DNA from: Lichenicoccus sp964247695
GTDB lineage: Bacteria > Pseudomonadota > Alphaproteobacteria > Acetobacterales > Acetobacteraceae
Reading direction: 5' to 3'
Length of the DNA: 64,000 nucleotides
Assembly: GCA_964247695.1 (NCBI GenBank)
Contig: CAXTVI010000003.1
Coordinates: forward strand, 1 to 64,000
The translations under genes were made by a program, and so were the position numbers. Shown here piece by piece: positions 7,825-17,427 of this stretch. Each line of letters opens with the position of its first letter. Positions within the stretch are counted from its first letter, which is position 1. The notes beneath the pieces were generated by a model. The model was not told the DNA's origin and made no database searches. It saw only the letters and a list, made by a program, of their open reading frames with translations.

Positions 7825-10671
7825 CTAGAACCGCGCCGTCGCGGTGAAGGTTATCGCGAACGGTTCGCCGGGCAGCCCGGAGGCGAACTGCGGCGTGCAG
7901 CCCTCGTTGCTGATCTGCTGCCCTTTGAACGGCCCGCTGGTGAAGTATCCGCAACTCGTCGGGGTGATCTGCCTGTAGTAGTATTGGAAATACTGGTTGT
8001 TGAACAGGTTCAGGACGTTCAGGTCGAAGCTGATCGTCTTCAGTGGCCCGACGTTCCTGACCGGCAGCTTGTAGTTCAGGTCGAGGTTGAAGATCACGAA
8101 CGGGCTGATGCCGCCATGCGGATCATACGTCGTCTGGCCGGCGAGCGCATTGTAGTACAGATAGCTCCCGGGTTTCGCCGAAATGCCAGGCAGCGGGCCG
8201 AGGTTTTCGTTGCCGGTGAGGTCATAGGTCGTCTGCTGCTTCCCGGTATATTGTCCCTCGAAGCGCACGTTCAGGTCGTCGCCGGACACCGCGAGACTGC
8301 GATGGTCGTAATCGACCCCGAAGGTGGACAGCCAGTCTGGGATCCCGGTGATCGGGGTCCCCTTCGAGACCAGCCCGAACTGGTCTTCCTGCACGGTCAC
8401 GCTGGCGAGGCCGGTGGCAAGATATTTCGCAAGCACGTGCGAGACGTTGCCGAACAACTGCCACTGATGGTTCACCTGCCAGGTGGCCGCCGCCTCGACC
8501 CCCTTGAACTCCCGCTGACCATCGTTCGTGTAGATCGAGTCGCCCGTCAGAGGGCCCGACTGGTAGGTGAAGAACCCGAAATCGCGGTCGACCTTCTGGT
8601 AATAGTAGTCCGCCGACAGGACGAGGTTGGAGACGTTGTACTTCACGCCGCCTTCGTACATGTGCACGATCGAGGCGCTGGGCGGCGCACCGAGCAGGTT
8701 CGGAGAGAAGTCGGTGACCGGCGCGAACAGCGCCGACTCACCGTAGCTGCCATAGAACGAGACGCCTCTCGCGGCGGGAAGAACCCTGTCGAGATCGTAG
8801 CTGACGTTGAAGAACGGCAGCAGGTCGCGATCCCATTTGGTCTGCTTGAAGCTGCCGAAATTGCATGGGTTGCCGGCCTGGCAGTAGGCGCTCGCAAGTG
8901 TCGCGGCTGACGGTGTGCCGCCAAAGACGTTGCCGCCGACATAGCTGGAGGCGGTTCCCTCGAGCGTGCCTCCCGGTGTCAGATGCAGCGTGTTATGCAG
9001 GAAGTCGATCTTGTCCTGGAGATAACCCAGGTAGATCGTCCGTTGCACGCCGCCATCGGCCGCATCGCCACTGGAATAGATCGATAGGTTGGATGCGGTC
9101 TCCGGCGGTGTAGAGGTGCCGCCGAAATAGAAGGGCGGGTTCGCCTGGGTTTCCTTGGCAGCCAGGCCGCCCAGCTTGATGGTGTTGGCGATCCCGAAAT
9201 AATCGGGCAGCGTCACCGTGGCGCGCGGCTGGATGCCGTAGCTGTCGTTATGGACCGGGTTGACATAGGCGTTGTAGCCGCACGGACTTACCTGGCCGAT
9301 GCCGGCCCAGGCGGCGGCAACGCTGGCCGGGCAGGCCGCGGTGCCGGCGGGATAGGCCGCCGTGCCGTTGTACGAGTAGATGGGCGGCTGGTAGTATATC
9401 TTGCCGGGCCCGTAATCGCCCTGCTGGCCGAAGCCTGCGGGCGTCTGGTTGAAGGGGCTTGCCCCGCCGACCGTCACCGATCCCGGGATGCCCGGGGCGG
9501 CATAGATGCTCGGGTTGCCATAGTTCGTCGTCGTCGAGTCCGAGTTCAGGTAGAACAGGGACAACCCGGCATTCAGGTAGTCGTTGATGTAGGTGTCATC
9601 CCTCAGGATGATCGTGAGGTAGTCGTTCTGCTCGCGGGAGAACTCCTGGTCCGGCGAGTAGTTGCTGTACAGGCCGTTCTGTTCCAGATACGGCAGCGGA
9701 AGCGGCTCCGGCGTGGTCAGGCCGTTGGCGGTGTTGTACAGCACGCTGGCCTGGAATTTCGAGAGCCCCTCGTCGTACGGCTTGTCGAACGCGAACAGCA
9801 TGTTGTTGAAGCGCGTCGGGGTGTAGTCGACGAAGCCGTTCGTCTGCAGGTTGGAGTATTTGAGCAGGATTTTCGGGGCGTCGTTGCCGGTTCCGAGCCA
9901 GCCATCGAGCCGACCGGAATTCGCTTCGAAGCCTTCGTTATACGTCCCGAACGAGCCGACCGAGCCCGTCACGTCGAACGAGCTTTCGTTGGTGGGCCGC
10001 AGCGTGTTGTAGGCGATCGTGCCGCCGATCGTCCCGAAGGTGTTCTTGTCGGGGTAGGCCACGCCAGGATAGATCGAGACGCCACTGATCTGGTCGAGAT
10101 TGAAACGGCCTCCGATGATGTTCTGCAGGTAGCCGCCGGAGCCGCCGTTGAGCAGATCCTGCATCGGCACGTCATCGAGCGTCTGCGCCGTCTCCAGGCC
10201 GCGCGTGCCGCGGATCGAGAGCACGGGCTCGTTGTTGCCGATGCCCTGCTGATACACATAGACCGATGGCGCCGCGCGCAGCAGCGTGGCCACGCTGCCC
10301 TGCACGCCGGTCTGGGCAACCTGCGCCGGGCCCAGTTCGGTCACGGCACTTGGAGAGTCCTTCTCCTTGAGCAGCCTGCGCTGCGCCCGTACGACGACAT
10401 TCTCGGCCGTGTTCGGAAGGAAGTTCGACACGTTGGCCGCGTTGGACGAGCCGGATCTCTGAGTCTGGGTCGGGGACTGGTTCTGCGCCACCCTGATCGC
10501 AGCCGGTGTTGGCACCCCGTGCGTGTCGGCCGTCGGGGCGTCGGGGCCCGCGCCGGCGGTCGCCGCATTCGAGGGAGAAGATTGTGCCCAGGCGTTGGCG
10601 GACAATCCGGCAATGATGATGGTCGTTCCCAGCAGCACATCCCTCGAGAGGGTCAGTCTAGGCTTCCCCAT
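7825..10671 (-). CDS. TonB-dependent outer-membrane receptor
   Basis: A 948-residue receptor. The signal peptide runs to about residue 29 (A-N-A-W-A before Q-S-S). A plug domain follows: the V-V-V-R-A-Q-R-R TonB-box-like start, then S-I-R-G-T-R-G-L-E and D-D-V-P-M-Q-D-L-L. A long barrel of alternating strands ends in the canonical C-terminal aromatic T-A-R-F. The ATG at 10671 has an AGGAG 8 nt upstream. It transports a ligand too large for porins, energised by TonB, which is not in this window. The gene follows the GntR regulator on the same strand and precedes the amide transporter. Its position beside a divergent peptide-import operon suggests a peptide-like ligand, but a siderophore or other nutrient is not excluded. 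Confidence 0.9.
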   Translation of the reverse strand: MGKPRLTLSRDVLLGTTIIIAGLSANAWAQSSPSNAATAGAGPDAPTADTHGVPTPAAIRVAQNQSPTQTQRSGSSNAANVSNFLPNTAENVVVRAQRRLLKEKDSPSAVTELGPAQVAQTGVQGSVATLLRAAPSVYVYQQGIGNNEPVLSIRGTRGLETAQTLDDVPMQDLLNGGSGGYLQNIIGGRFNLDQISGVSIYPGVAYPDKNTFGTIGGTIAYNTLRPTNESSFDVTGSVGSFGTYNEGFEANSGRLDGWLGTGNDAPKILLKYSNLQTNGFVDYTPTRFNNMLFAFDKPYDEGLSKFQASVLYNTANGLTTPEPLPLPYLEQNGLYSNYSPDQEFSREQNDYLTIILRDDTYINDYLNAGLSLFYLNSDSTTTNYGNPSIYAAPGIPGSVTVGGASPFNQTPAGFGQQGDYGPGKIYYQPPIYSYNGTAAYPAGTAACPASVAAAWAGIGQVSPCGYNAYVNPVHNDSYGIQPRATVTLPDYFGIANTIKLGGLAAKETQANPPFYFGGTSTPPETASNLSIYSSGDAADGGVQRTIYLGYLQDKIDFLHNTLHLTPGGTLEGTASSYVGGNVFGGTPSAATLASAYCQAGNPCNFGSFKQTKWDRDLLPFFNVSYDLDRVLPAARGVSFYGSYGESALFAPVTDFSPNLLGAPPSASIVHMYEGGVKYNVSNLVLSADYYYQKVDRDFGFFTYQSGPLTGDSIYTNDGQREFKGVEAAATWQVNHQWQLFGNVSHVLAKYLATGLASVTVQEDQFGLVSKGTPITGIPDWLSTFGVDYDHRSLAVSGDDLNVRFEGQYTGKQQTTYDLTGNENLGPLPGISAKPGSYLYYNALAGQTTYDPHGGISPFVIFNLDLNYKLPVRNVGPLKTISFDLNVLNLFNNQYFQYYYRQITPTSCGYFTSGPFKGQQISNEGCTPQFASGLPGEPFAITFTATARF

Positions 10672-10804
10672 ACGCAAGCTCCTGCGGCATTCGGACCGGA
10701 CGGTTTCGAAAGCACAGACAGCAATAAGCGTGCCGCATTTCGCGCGAAGGAAATTGCGGGAGAAACGTCTCGCCCGGCCCGGAGGGACCGCAGGCACGAA
10801 ACTC

Positions 10805-11842
10805 CTAGTCTGGCTCGGCCTCGTCGCGCAGCAGCGGCCGTATCAGGCGACGTACGCAGACCGGGTCCGGCGTGTGACGGTACTCGAAGGACGCGACGCC
10901 CTCCGGCACCGCGAGACCAAGAGTGTCCGCACCGGTGGCGTAGACCACCACGTCCACTCGCCGCAGCATCGAAGCAAGCTCCGGCGTGTCGTGCAGCGCC
11001 ATCGACACATCGGCGACATGCGGTGCGAACCTCTGCACTCCGGCCTTCATCAGCGGCGCGAACTCGGGAAAGATCGAGACCACGCCGATCCGGGCGCTGG
11101 GCTCGAGTGCCGCCAGCGCCTGGCGCGTCGCGACGGCAGGAATGAAGGTCATCGTGGCGACCACCTGATCCGGCAGCAGGGCCATCACGTCGCTGCGGCG
11201 ATGCGGAAAGGTGATGACGAGGTCGGCCAGCGATGCGCGCCCGCGGGCGTCCGCGTCCTGCTCGATCATGGCGAGCGTGGTGGGTTCGAAGACCGCCATA
11301 TCATCGACCGCCTGCGCCATCTCCATACAATAGGCGGCCGTGGTCTGCGCGAAATGCCCGACCACCGCGACCACCGGCCGGTTGCCGATCCGCTCCGGCT
11401 CGCCCATCCGGGCCGCGATCAGCCCGGCGAGGTCGCTGGCGCGCAGCCCGAGTGCTCGGCCATGCGCGATCATGGCGTCGACCGCGCGATGCAGTCCGAC
11501 ATCGTGCCGCGCCGCCTGCCGCGCGACCGGCGCCAGGTCGGCAACGAACGTGCCCGAGCCGGTCCGGCTGACGATCACGCCGGCGGCCTTCATCTCGCCA
11601 TAGACCTGCGCCACCGTCATCGGCGCCACACCGAGATGATCGGCAAGCTCGCGTACTGAGGGCAGCCGCTCGCCGGCGCGCAGCGTACCCAGGCCGATGC
11701 CGAACTCGATCAGTCCGCGCAACTGGGTGCCGAGCGGGACCGGCAGGTCGCGATCGACGGAGAACACGTCCAGGTCGGCACGGGGAGGGAGGGTAAGGCG
11801 TTCTACCATCTTAATACGGTCGGTTGCTCCGGGTTTGATCAT
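10805..11842 (-). CDS. GntR-family transcriptional regulator
   Basis: The N-terminal winged helix-turn-helix (roughly residues 45-100) shows the GntR core L-P-S-V-R-E-L-A-D-H-L-G-V followed by T-V-A-Q-V-Y and the wing G-S-G-T-F-V-A. The C-terminal 230 residues alternate beta and alpha segments, including V-V-A-V-V-G-H-F at their start. They look like a two-lobed periplasmic-binding-type effector domain rather than UTRA, FCD or an aminotransferase domain. Starts at 11842, 11809 or 11875 are all possible; none has a strong ribosome-binding site. It lies between the TonB receptor (same strand) and the divergent peptide operon, so it is the likely controller of both. A matching inverted repeat lies at 11966-11987. 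Confidence 0.82.
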   Translation of the reverse strand: MIKPGATDRIKMVERLTLPPRADLDVFSVDRDLPVPLGTQLRGLIEFGIGLGTLRAGERLPSVRELADHLGVAPMTVAQVYGEMKAAGVIVSRTGSGTFVADLAPVARQAARHDVGLHRAVDAMIAHGRALGLRASDLAGLIAARMGEPERIGNRPVVAVVGHFAQTTAAYCMEMAQAVDDMAVFEPTTLAMIEQDADARGRASLADLVITFPHRRSDVMALLPDQVVATMTFIPAVATRQALAALEPSARIGVVSIFPEFAPLMKAGVQRFAPHVADVSMALHDTPELASMLRRVDVVVYATGADTLGLAVPEGVASFEYRHTPDPVCVRRLIRPLLRDEAEPD

Positions 11843-11939
11843 ATCGGAGGCGGTCGCCGCGCGCCAGGGAGGCATTTGCCCGATTTCTTGTTGTTGTTTA
11901 ACCGGAAGAGGCGGAGGCCGGATTTCGGCACAAAATCGG

Positions 11940-11969
11940 TTGACCTCTCCGGCCCGCGGTCCCTAGTGT
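11940..11969 (+). promoter_or_regulatory. possible promoter of the peptide operon
   Basis: TTGACC at 11940-11945, an 18-bp spacer and TAGTGT at 11964-11969 resemble a sigma-70-type promoter facing the plus-strand operon. The -10 match is weak. The -10 overlaps the left arm of the inverted repeat at 11966-11987, as expected for a repressor-controlled promoter. Confidence 0.35.
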
Positions 11970-11987
11970 TCTAACCATCTAGAACAC
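11966..11987. promoter_or_regulatory. inverted repeat, candidate GntR operator
   Basis: GTGTTCTA, a 6-bp spacer ACCATC, and TAGAACAC form a perfect 8+8 inverted repeat in the divergent intergenic region. It lies 24 bp before the first structural gene of the plus operon. The arms contain TCTA/TAGA, reminiscent of operators of some GntR-family repressors such as the PhnF type. The adjacent GntR gene makes it the obvious binding site, although binding is inferred. No second copy was seen upstream of the TonB receptor. Confidence 0.65.
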
Positions 11988-12010
11988 AGTGCTGCGCGGA
12001 AGGATCGCGT

Positions 12011-13624
12011 TTGGATTTCCGGCGCCTCCTCGCTCTTGCCATTGCATTGATGCCTGTCTCCGCGAGCGCCGCGGCGCTGCTTCCGCCGGGACGCTCCATC
12101 GAGCGAGGCGGCATCATGAGCTACGGCCGTTATGCCGACAGCCTGCTGCTCGACCCGGTGCTCAACGACAGCAATACCGACATCTGGGTCCTGTCCAACC
12201 TCTATGACACGCTGCTGCTGCCGACCGATGACGGGCGCGGGATACAGCCCGGGCTGGCGTCCGCCTGGCAGGTCGCACCGGATGGCCTGACGGTGACGCT
12301 CTCGCTCCGGCCCGGGATACGCTTTTCGGACGGATCGGCGATCACCGCGGACGACGTCAAGTGGTCGCTCGACCGCGCCCGCGATCCGGCGCGCGGGATC
12401 TGGAGCTACCTGCTTGGCGCCGTCCGCGAGGTTCGCATCGCAGATCCGCGCACCGTGGTTCTGCAGATGCGACATCCGGACCCGGCGATCCTGCCGCAGC
12501 TTAGCGTGTTCAATACCTCCATCATGCCGCAGCGCCAGTTCGAGGCTGCTCCCGGCGCCACCGATGCCGAAAAGGCGGTTGCATTTTCGGCGCAGCCCGT
12601 CACGTCCGGTCCGTTCGTGCTGACCTCCTGGGTGCATGGTGCGACCATGCAGCTGCGGCGCAATCCCTATTACTGGCGCCAGGGCGCGGATGGCCGTCCG
12701 CTGCCGTACCTCGATGGCATCCGCTTCGAGGTAATCCCGGACGATGCCACGCGGATCCTGCGGGTGCAGTCGGGTGAGCTCGACGGTGCGGAACTGATCC
12801 CGTTCTCGCGTGTGGCCGAGTTGCAGGCGGACCCGAGGCTGCGCCTGGAGCTGTTCCGGTCGACCCGCATCGAGTACGTGGTGCTGAACGCGCGTCCGGC
12901 TTTGGCGAAGAACGTCGCCAATCCGCTTGCGCTGCCGGCGGTGCGCGAGGCGCTGAACGATGCGGTCTATCGCCGCGGCCTTGACCAGATCGTCACGCGC
13001 GGCATCGGCGTGCCGATGAGTTCCTACATGTCGCGCGCCACCCCGCTGCATGTCGACATCCCGGACGCGGATCGCTACGACCCGGCACGGGCGCGGACGC
13101 TGTTGCGCCAGGCCGGCTACCCGCACGGCTTCACCATCACAATGCAGATCCTGGCCGGCAACGAGGACGAGATCGAGATCGGCACGGCGCTGCAGGAGAT
13201 GTGGCGCGAGATCGGCGTCGATCTGCACCTGCGGCAGCTCGACGTGGCCACCATGACCGAGCTCTATCGGAACGGCAGCTTTGCGATGCGGCTCAGCTTC
13301 TGGACCGACGACATCGCCGATCCCGGAGAAATCACCTCGTACTTTGTCTACACGCCGGTTACCGGCGCGCAGCATACCGGCTGGCACAGCGCCGAGGCGG
13401 AACGACTGTATCTGGCCTCCAGCACCGAGCTCGACCGCACGCGCCGGGCCGCAGATTACGCACAGATCCAGGCGCTGTTCGCCCGCGGTCCGATCGTGCG
13501 CCTGTACGAGACGCCCTATACGGTGGTGCTCCGGCGAGCCGTGCACGGCTTCCTGCAGTTGCCCCTCGGCAACAACGTCTTCAGCGCCACCTGGCTCGTG
13601 CCCGATGCCCGGCCTGCGCCATGA
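12011..13624 (+). CDS. peptide ABC transporter substrate-binding protein
   Basis: A 537-residue family 5 (DppA/OppA-like) periplasmic binding protein. The TTG at 12011 is preceded by GGAAGGA about 6 nt upstream. A signal peptide ends around A-S-A-A-A. Family hallmarks are W-V-L-S-N-L-Y-D-T-L-L, the A-W-Q-V-A-P-D-G-L-T-V-T segment, F-S-D-G-S-A-I-T-A-D-D-V-K-W-S and G-P-F-V-L-T-S-W. These proteins bind di- and oligopeptides, glutathione, nickel or opines. It heads a transporter set with two permeases and two ATPases, overlapping the first permease as ATGA. Confidence 0.9.
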   Translation: MDFRRLLALAIALMPVSASAAALLPPGRSIERGGIMSYGRYADSLLLDPVLNDSNTDIWVLSNLYDTLLLPTDDGRGIQPGLASAWQVAPDGLTVTLSLRPGIRFSDGSAITADDVKWSLDRARDPARGIWSYLLGAVREVRIADPRTVVLQMRHPDPAILPQLSVFNTSIMPQRQFEAAPGATDAEKAVAFSAQPVTSGPFVLTSWVHGATMQLRRNPYYWRQGADGRPLPYLDGIRFEVIPDDATRILRVQSGELDGAELIPFSRVAELQADPRLRLELFRSTRIEYVVLNARPALAKNVANPLALPAVREALNDAVYRRGLDQIVTRGIGVPMSSYMSRATPLHVDIPDADRYDPARARTLLRQAGYPHGFTITMQILAGNEDEIEIGTALQEMWREIGVDLHLRQLDVATMTELYRNGSFAMRLSFWTDDIADPGEITSYFVYTPVTGAQHTGWHSAEAERLYLASSTELDRTRRAADYAQIQALFARGPIVRLYETPYTVVLRRAVHGFLQLPLGNNVFSATWLVPDARPAP

Positions 13625-14556
13625 CCGCTGCACGGGTGCTCCTGCGGGTACTGCAGGTGGTGCCAACGCTGCTGGCGATCCTGGTGCTGACCTTCATGCT
13701 GGTGCACCTGCTGCCGGGTGACCCGGCCAGCGCGATCATCGGCGACCGCGTCACCGATGCCGAGGTCGCGCGCGAGCGCGCGCTGCTCGGGCTGGACCGG
13801 CCGCTGCCGGTGCAGTTCGGCGCGTATCTGCTGGCGATGCTGCATGGCGATCTCGGCCGCTCGACCGCCTCCGGCGTATCGGTCAGCACCCTGATCGCCG
13901 CGAGGTTGCCGGTCACGCTGATGCTGACGGCGATGAGTGCCGCCATCGCGCTGCTGATCTCGGTGCCGCTGGCCGTGGTGGCGGCGATGAACCGTGACCG
14001 CCCGATCGACCTGCTGCTGCGCAGCGTGTTCCAGGTCGGGTTGTCGATGCCGGCCTTCTATGTCGGGCTGCTGATGCTGACGCTGCTGGCCGCCCGGCTG
14101 CGGCTGTTCCCGGTCGGTGGCTACGGCGACGGTCTCGCCGGCCATCTCTGGCACCTGCTGCTGCCATCGATCTCGCTGGCGCTCAGCCTGTCCGCGGTGC
14201 TGCTGCGCAACCTGCGCGCGTCGGTCTGCGATGTCCTGGACTCGCCGCATGTCGAGTTCGCCCGGCTCAAGGGCCTCGACCGCGCGCTGGTGCTGCGCCG
14301 GCACGTGCTGCGCAACGCCCTCGTCCCCACCGTGGCGCTGTTCGGGCTCAGCACGGGCACGCTGCTGGGTGGCGCCGTGATCACCGAGACGGTGTTCGCG
14401 ATCCCGGGCGTCGGCAGGCTCATGGTGGACAGCGTGTATGCGCGCGACTACCCGGTGATCGAAGCTCTGACGCTGACGCTGGCGACGCTGGTGGTGCTGA
14501 CCCTGCTGGTGACCGACCTGCTCGCCGCCGCTCTCGATCCGAGGACCGCGTCCTGA
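13621..14556 (+). CDS. peptide ABC transporter permease, DppB-like
   Basis: A 311-residue inner-membrane permease of the DppB/OppB type with six or so membrane spans. It has the N-terminal V-P-T-L-L-A-I-L-V-L-T-F signature, the L-L-P-G-D-P-A motif, and the cytoplasmic EAA loop ending in L-K-G-L. The C-terminal V-F-A-I-P-G-V-G-R-L-M-V-D-S is canonical. It starts in the ATGA overlap with the binding protein. Confidence 0.9.
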   Translation: MTAARVLLRVLQVVPTLLAILVLTFMLVHLLPGDPASAIIGDRVTDAEVARERALLGLDRPLPVQFGAYLLAMLHGDLGRSTASGVSVSTLIAARLPVTLMLTAMSAAIALLISVPLAVVAAMNRDRPIDLLLRSVFQVGLSMPAFYVGLLMLTLLAARLRLFPVGGYGDGLAGHLWHLLLPSISLALSLSAVLLRNLRASVCDVLDSPHVEFARLKGLDRALVLRRHVLRNALVPTVALFGLSTGTLLGGAVITETVFAIPGVGRLMVDSVYARDYPVIEALTLTLATLVVLTLLVTDLLAAALDPRTAS

Positions 14557-14561
14557 GTGGC

Positions 14562-15392
14562 GTGGCGCTCGCTTCCCCGCGTGTCCGGCGGCACTGGCCG
14601 GGCTCGCTGTGGGCCGGCTCGACGATCCTCCTGCTCGGCATCGTGGTGGCGGCGGTGCCACAGCTGCTGGCGCCGTTCAGCCCGCTCCGGTTCGACTACG
14701 CGCACCTGCTGAGCGCGCCCAGCCCGCTGCACCCGCTCGGCACCGACGAGTTCGGCCGCGACATGCTCTCGCGGGTGATCTGGGGGTACGCCGTCGACAT
14801 GCAGATCGCCCTGTTCGCCACTGTGCCGGCGCTGCTGGTCGGCACAATGGTGGGCGCGCTCGCCGGCTATTTCGGCGGGTTCGCCGAGACGCTGCTGGTG
14901 CAGCTGGTCGGCGTGGTCGTGGCCTTTCCGTTCCTGGTGCTGGTGATCGCCATCGTGACCGTGCTGGGGCCGGGGCTGGTGAACATGTACGTGGCGACCG
15001 CGCTGGTCGGCTGGGTGTTCTACGCGCAGCTGATGATGGCGGAGATGAAGCTGCAGCGCCGGCTGGACTACGCGGCGGCGGCGCGCGCCATGGGCTACGG
15101 CCAGGTCCGGATCATCTTCCGCCACCTGCTGCCGAACGCCATCACCGCTGTGCTCATCTACTGGATGACCGACATGGCGCTGGCGATCCTGCTCGGCTCC
15201 AGCCTCGGCTATCTCGGGCTCGGCGCGCAGCCGCCGGTGGCGGAATGGGGCGCGCTGATCGCCGGCGGCAAGAACTACATGTCGACCGCCTGGTGGATGA
15301 CGGTGTTCCCGGGCATCGCCATCGTCCTGACCGGCCTCGGCTTCAGCCTCACCGGCGACGGGCTCGGCACGCTGCTCGGGGTGCGCCGGTGA
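14562..15392 (+). CDS. peptide ABC transporter permease, DppC-like
   Basis: A 276-residue DppC/OppC-type permease. It has the family N-terminal segment L-G-T-D-E-F-G-R-D-M-L-S-R-V-I-W-G and the EAA loop A-A-R-A-M-G-Y. L-G-Y-L-G-L-G-A-Q-P-P-V-A-E-W-G follows near the end. A GTG at 14562, 5 bp after the upstream stop, is the best start. It pairs with the DppB-like permease to form the pore. Confidence 0.88.
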   Translation: MALASPRVRRHWPGSLWAGSTILLLGIVVAAVPQLLAPFSPLRFDYAHLLSAPSPLHPLGTDEFGRDMLSRVIWGYAVDMQIALFATVPALLVGTMVGALAGYFGGFAETLLVQLVGVVVAFPFLVLVIAIVTVLGPGLVNMYVATALVGWVFYAQLMMAEMKLQRRLDYAAAARAMGYGQVRIIFRHLLPNAITAVLIYWMTDMALAILLGSSLGYLGLGAQPPVAEWGALIAGGKNYMSTAWWMTVFPGIAIVLTGLGFSLTGDGLGTLLGVRR

Positions 15393-16393
15393 ACGTCCCG
15401 CAACTCGAGCTGCCCCCTCAGCTTGAACTCCGGGACGTGACCGTGCGCTTCGGGGCCGGGCGGGACGCGCCGCACGCTGTCGACGGCGTCAGTCTCAGCC
15501 TCGGGCGCGGCGAGATCCTCGGCATCGTCGGCGAGAGCGGATCGGGCAAGAGCCAGCTGCTGCGCGCGGTGATGCGCCTGCCGCCGCGCGAGGCGCGGCT
15601 CGGCGGCGCGGTGCTCTGGCGGGGACGCGATCTCGCAGCACTCGACGAGCGGGCGATGCGCGCGGTGCGCGGCGGCGAGATCGCGCTGATCACCCAGGAC
15701 GCCGCGACCGCGCTGAACCGGGTACTGACGGTCGGCACCCAGATCGACGAGAGCCTGGCCGCGCACACCGTGCTGGGACGCCGCCAGCGGCGCGCCCGTG
15801 CCGTGGAGCTGCTCGAGCTGGTCGGCATCCCGGACGCCGCCCGCCGGCTCGAGGACCATCCGCACCAGTTCTCCGGCGGCATGCTGCAGCGGGTGATGAT
15901 CGCGATCGCGCTGGCCAGCGAGCCCGGGCTGCTGCTGGCCGACGAGCCCACCACGGCGCTCGACGTCACCGTGCAGGAGGAGATCCTGCGCCTGCTGCTG
16001 TCGCTGCGCGACCGTCTCGGCATGAGCATCGTGCTGGTCACGCACGATCTGGGCGTGGTGGCGCGCCTGTGCGAGCGCGTGGTGGTGATGTATTCCGGCC
16101 GCATCGTCGAGAGCTGCAGCGTCGCCACTCTGTTCGCGGCCCCGCGCCATCCGTACACGCGTGCGCTGCTGGCCTCGATGCCGGGAGAGGCGGCGCCACG
16201 CACCCGCCTCGCCGCGATCGAGGGCACCACGCCCTCGATCGCGCACCGGCCCGGGGGGTGCGCCTTCCATCCGCGCTGCCCCGCCGCCCGACCCTGCTGC
16301 AGCGGCATGGTGCCGCCGCTCGAGGAGCAGGTTCCCGGCCACCAGGCGGCCTGCCTGCGCCAGCGCGACCTCGCGGGCCTGTTGGCGGCATGA
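15389..16393 (+). CDS. peptide ABC transporter ATP-binding protein, DppD-like
   Basis: A 334-residue ATPase with Walker A G-E-S-G-S-G-K-S, signature F-S-G-G-M-L-Q-R-V, and Walker B L-L-L-A-D-E-P-T-T-A-L-D-V-T-V-Q. The C-terminal oligopeptide-transporter extension carries cysteines in C-A-F-H-P-R-C-P and R-P-C-C, which in DppD/OppD relatives can ligate an iron-sulfur cluster. The GTG start overlaps the DppC-like stop as GTGA. Confidence 0.9.
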   Translation: MNVPQLELPPQLELRDVTVRFGAGRDAPHAVDGVSLSLGRGEILGIVGESGSGKSQLLRAVMRLPPREARLGGAVLWRGRDLAALDERAMRAVRGGEIALITQDAATALNRVLTVGTQIDESLAAHTVLGRRQRRARAVELLELVGIPDAARRLEDHPHQFSGGMLQRVMIAIALASEPGLLLADEPTTALDVTVQEEILRLLLSLRDRLGMSIVLVTHDLGVVARLCERVVVMYSGRIVESCSVATLFAAPRHPYTRALLASMPGEAAPRTRLAAIEGTTPSIAHRPGGCAFHPRCPAARPCCSGMVPPLEEQVPGHQAACLRQRDLAGLLAA

Positions 16394-17427
16394 GCACGGT
16401 CGCCCCGATCCTGGAGGCCGAGCAGGTCAGCAAGCGGTTCGGCCGGCCTCCGTCGCTGCTCGATCGGGCACGCCGCGCGCATCCGCCGGTGATCCGCGCG
16501 CTCGACGCGGTCAGCCTCTCGGTGCGGCCGGGCGAAGCGTTCAGCATCGTGGGCGAGTCCGGCTCGGGAAAATCGACGCTGGCGCGCTGCCTCACCGCGC
16601 TGCATGCGTGCGACGGCGGCCGCGTGCTCTATCGCGGTCGCGATGTGGCGCTGATGCAGCCGGCCCAGCGCCGTCGCTTCCACCGCCATGTGCAGATGGT
16701 GTTCCAGAACCCGCTGGCAGCCCTCAATCCGCGCATGACCGTGGCCCAGGTGCTGGGCGAGGCGCTGCGCGTGCACCGCATCTGTGCGGCGGATCAGGTC
16801 GAGGCGCAGGTGCTGTGCCTGCTCGATCGGGTTCGGCTGCCCGGCTCGGTGCTGCACCGGCGGCCGCACGAGTTCTCCGGCGGCCAGCTGCAGCGCATCG
16901 CCATGGCGCGCGCGCTTTCGGTGCGCCCGGAGATCATCGTCGCCGACGAGGTGGTCTCCGCCCTCGATGTCTCTGTGCAGGCGCAGATCGTCAACCTGCT
17001 GATCACGCTGCAGGACGAGCTCGGCCTCGCCATCGTGTTCATCGCGCACGACCTCCGGCTGGTGCGCCACATCTCGCACCGGGTGGCGGTGATGTATCGC
17101 GGCAGGCTGGTCGAGTTCGGTGACAGCGAGGCACTGTTCGCGGCGCCGTTGCATCCCTATACGCGCCTGCTCATCAGCTCCGCGCCGATGCTGCAGCCGG
17201 GTCGCTCGGCGCAGGCGCAGCAGGCCGCGGGAACGCCGGCGAACGGCATCGTCGCGTCCGCGGCAGCCACCGGCTGCGTGTTTCGCACCCGCTGTCCGGA
17301 GGCGATGCCGCGCTGTGCCGCCGAACTCCCGGTCCTGCGCGCGGTGGCGGCGGGACGCGCGGTGGCCTGCCACCTGGTTCCCGAACCCTGGACACGACCG
17401 GAGGTCCCATGCGGATCAGCGAGATGA
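16390..17427 (+). CDS. peptide ABC transporter ATP-binding protein, DppF-like
   Basis: A 345-residue ATPase with Walker A G-E-S-G-S-G-K-S-T, the Q-loop segment V-F-Q-N-P-L-A-A-L-N-P-R typical of DppF/OppF, signature F-S-G-G-Q-L-Q-R-I and Walker B I-I-V-A-D-E-V-V-S-A-L-D. The expected P-T after D-E is V-V here, a mild change seen in some homologues. The cysteine-bearing C-terminus (C-V-F-R-T-R-C-P) is present. It starts in an ATGA overlap and overlaps the next gene by 19 bp. Confidence 0.9.
   Translation: MSTVAPILEAEQVSKRFGRPPSLLDRARRAHPPVIRALDAVSLSVRPGEAFSIVGESGSGKSTLARCLTALHACDGGRVLYRGRDVALMQPAQRRRFHRHVQMVFQNPLAALNPRMTVAQVLGEALRVHRICAADQVEAQVLCLLDRVRLPGSVLHRRPHEFSGGQLQRIAMARALSVRPEIIVADEVVSALDVSVQAQIVNLLITLQDELGLAIVFIAHDLRLVRHISHRVAVMYRGRLVEFGDSEALFAAPLHPYTRLLISSAPMLQPGRSAQAQQAAGTPANGIVASAAATGCVFRTRCPEAMPRCAAELPVLRAVAAGRAVACHLVPEPWTRPEVPCGSAR

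Noticed and set aside
15418..17373. 651-codon open frame antisense to the two Dpp ATPase genes
   Set aside because: Plus-strand frames carry complete Walker and signature motifs; the antisense frame has none.
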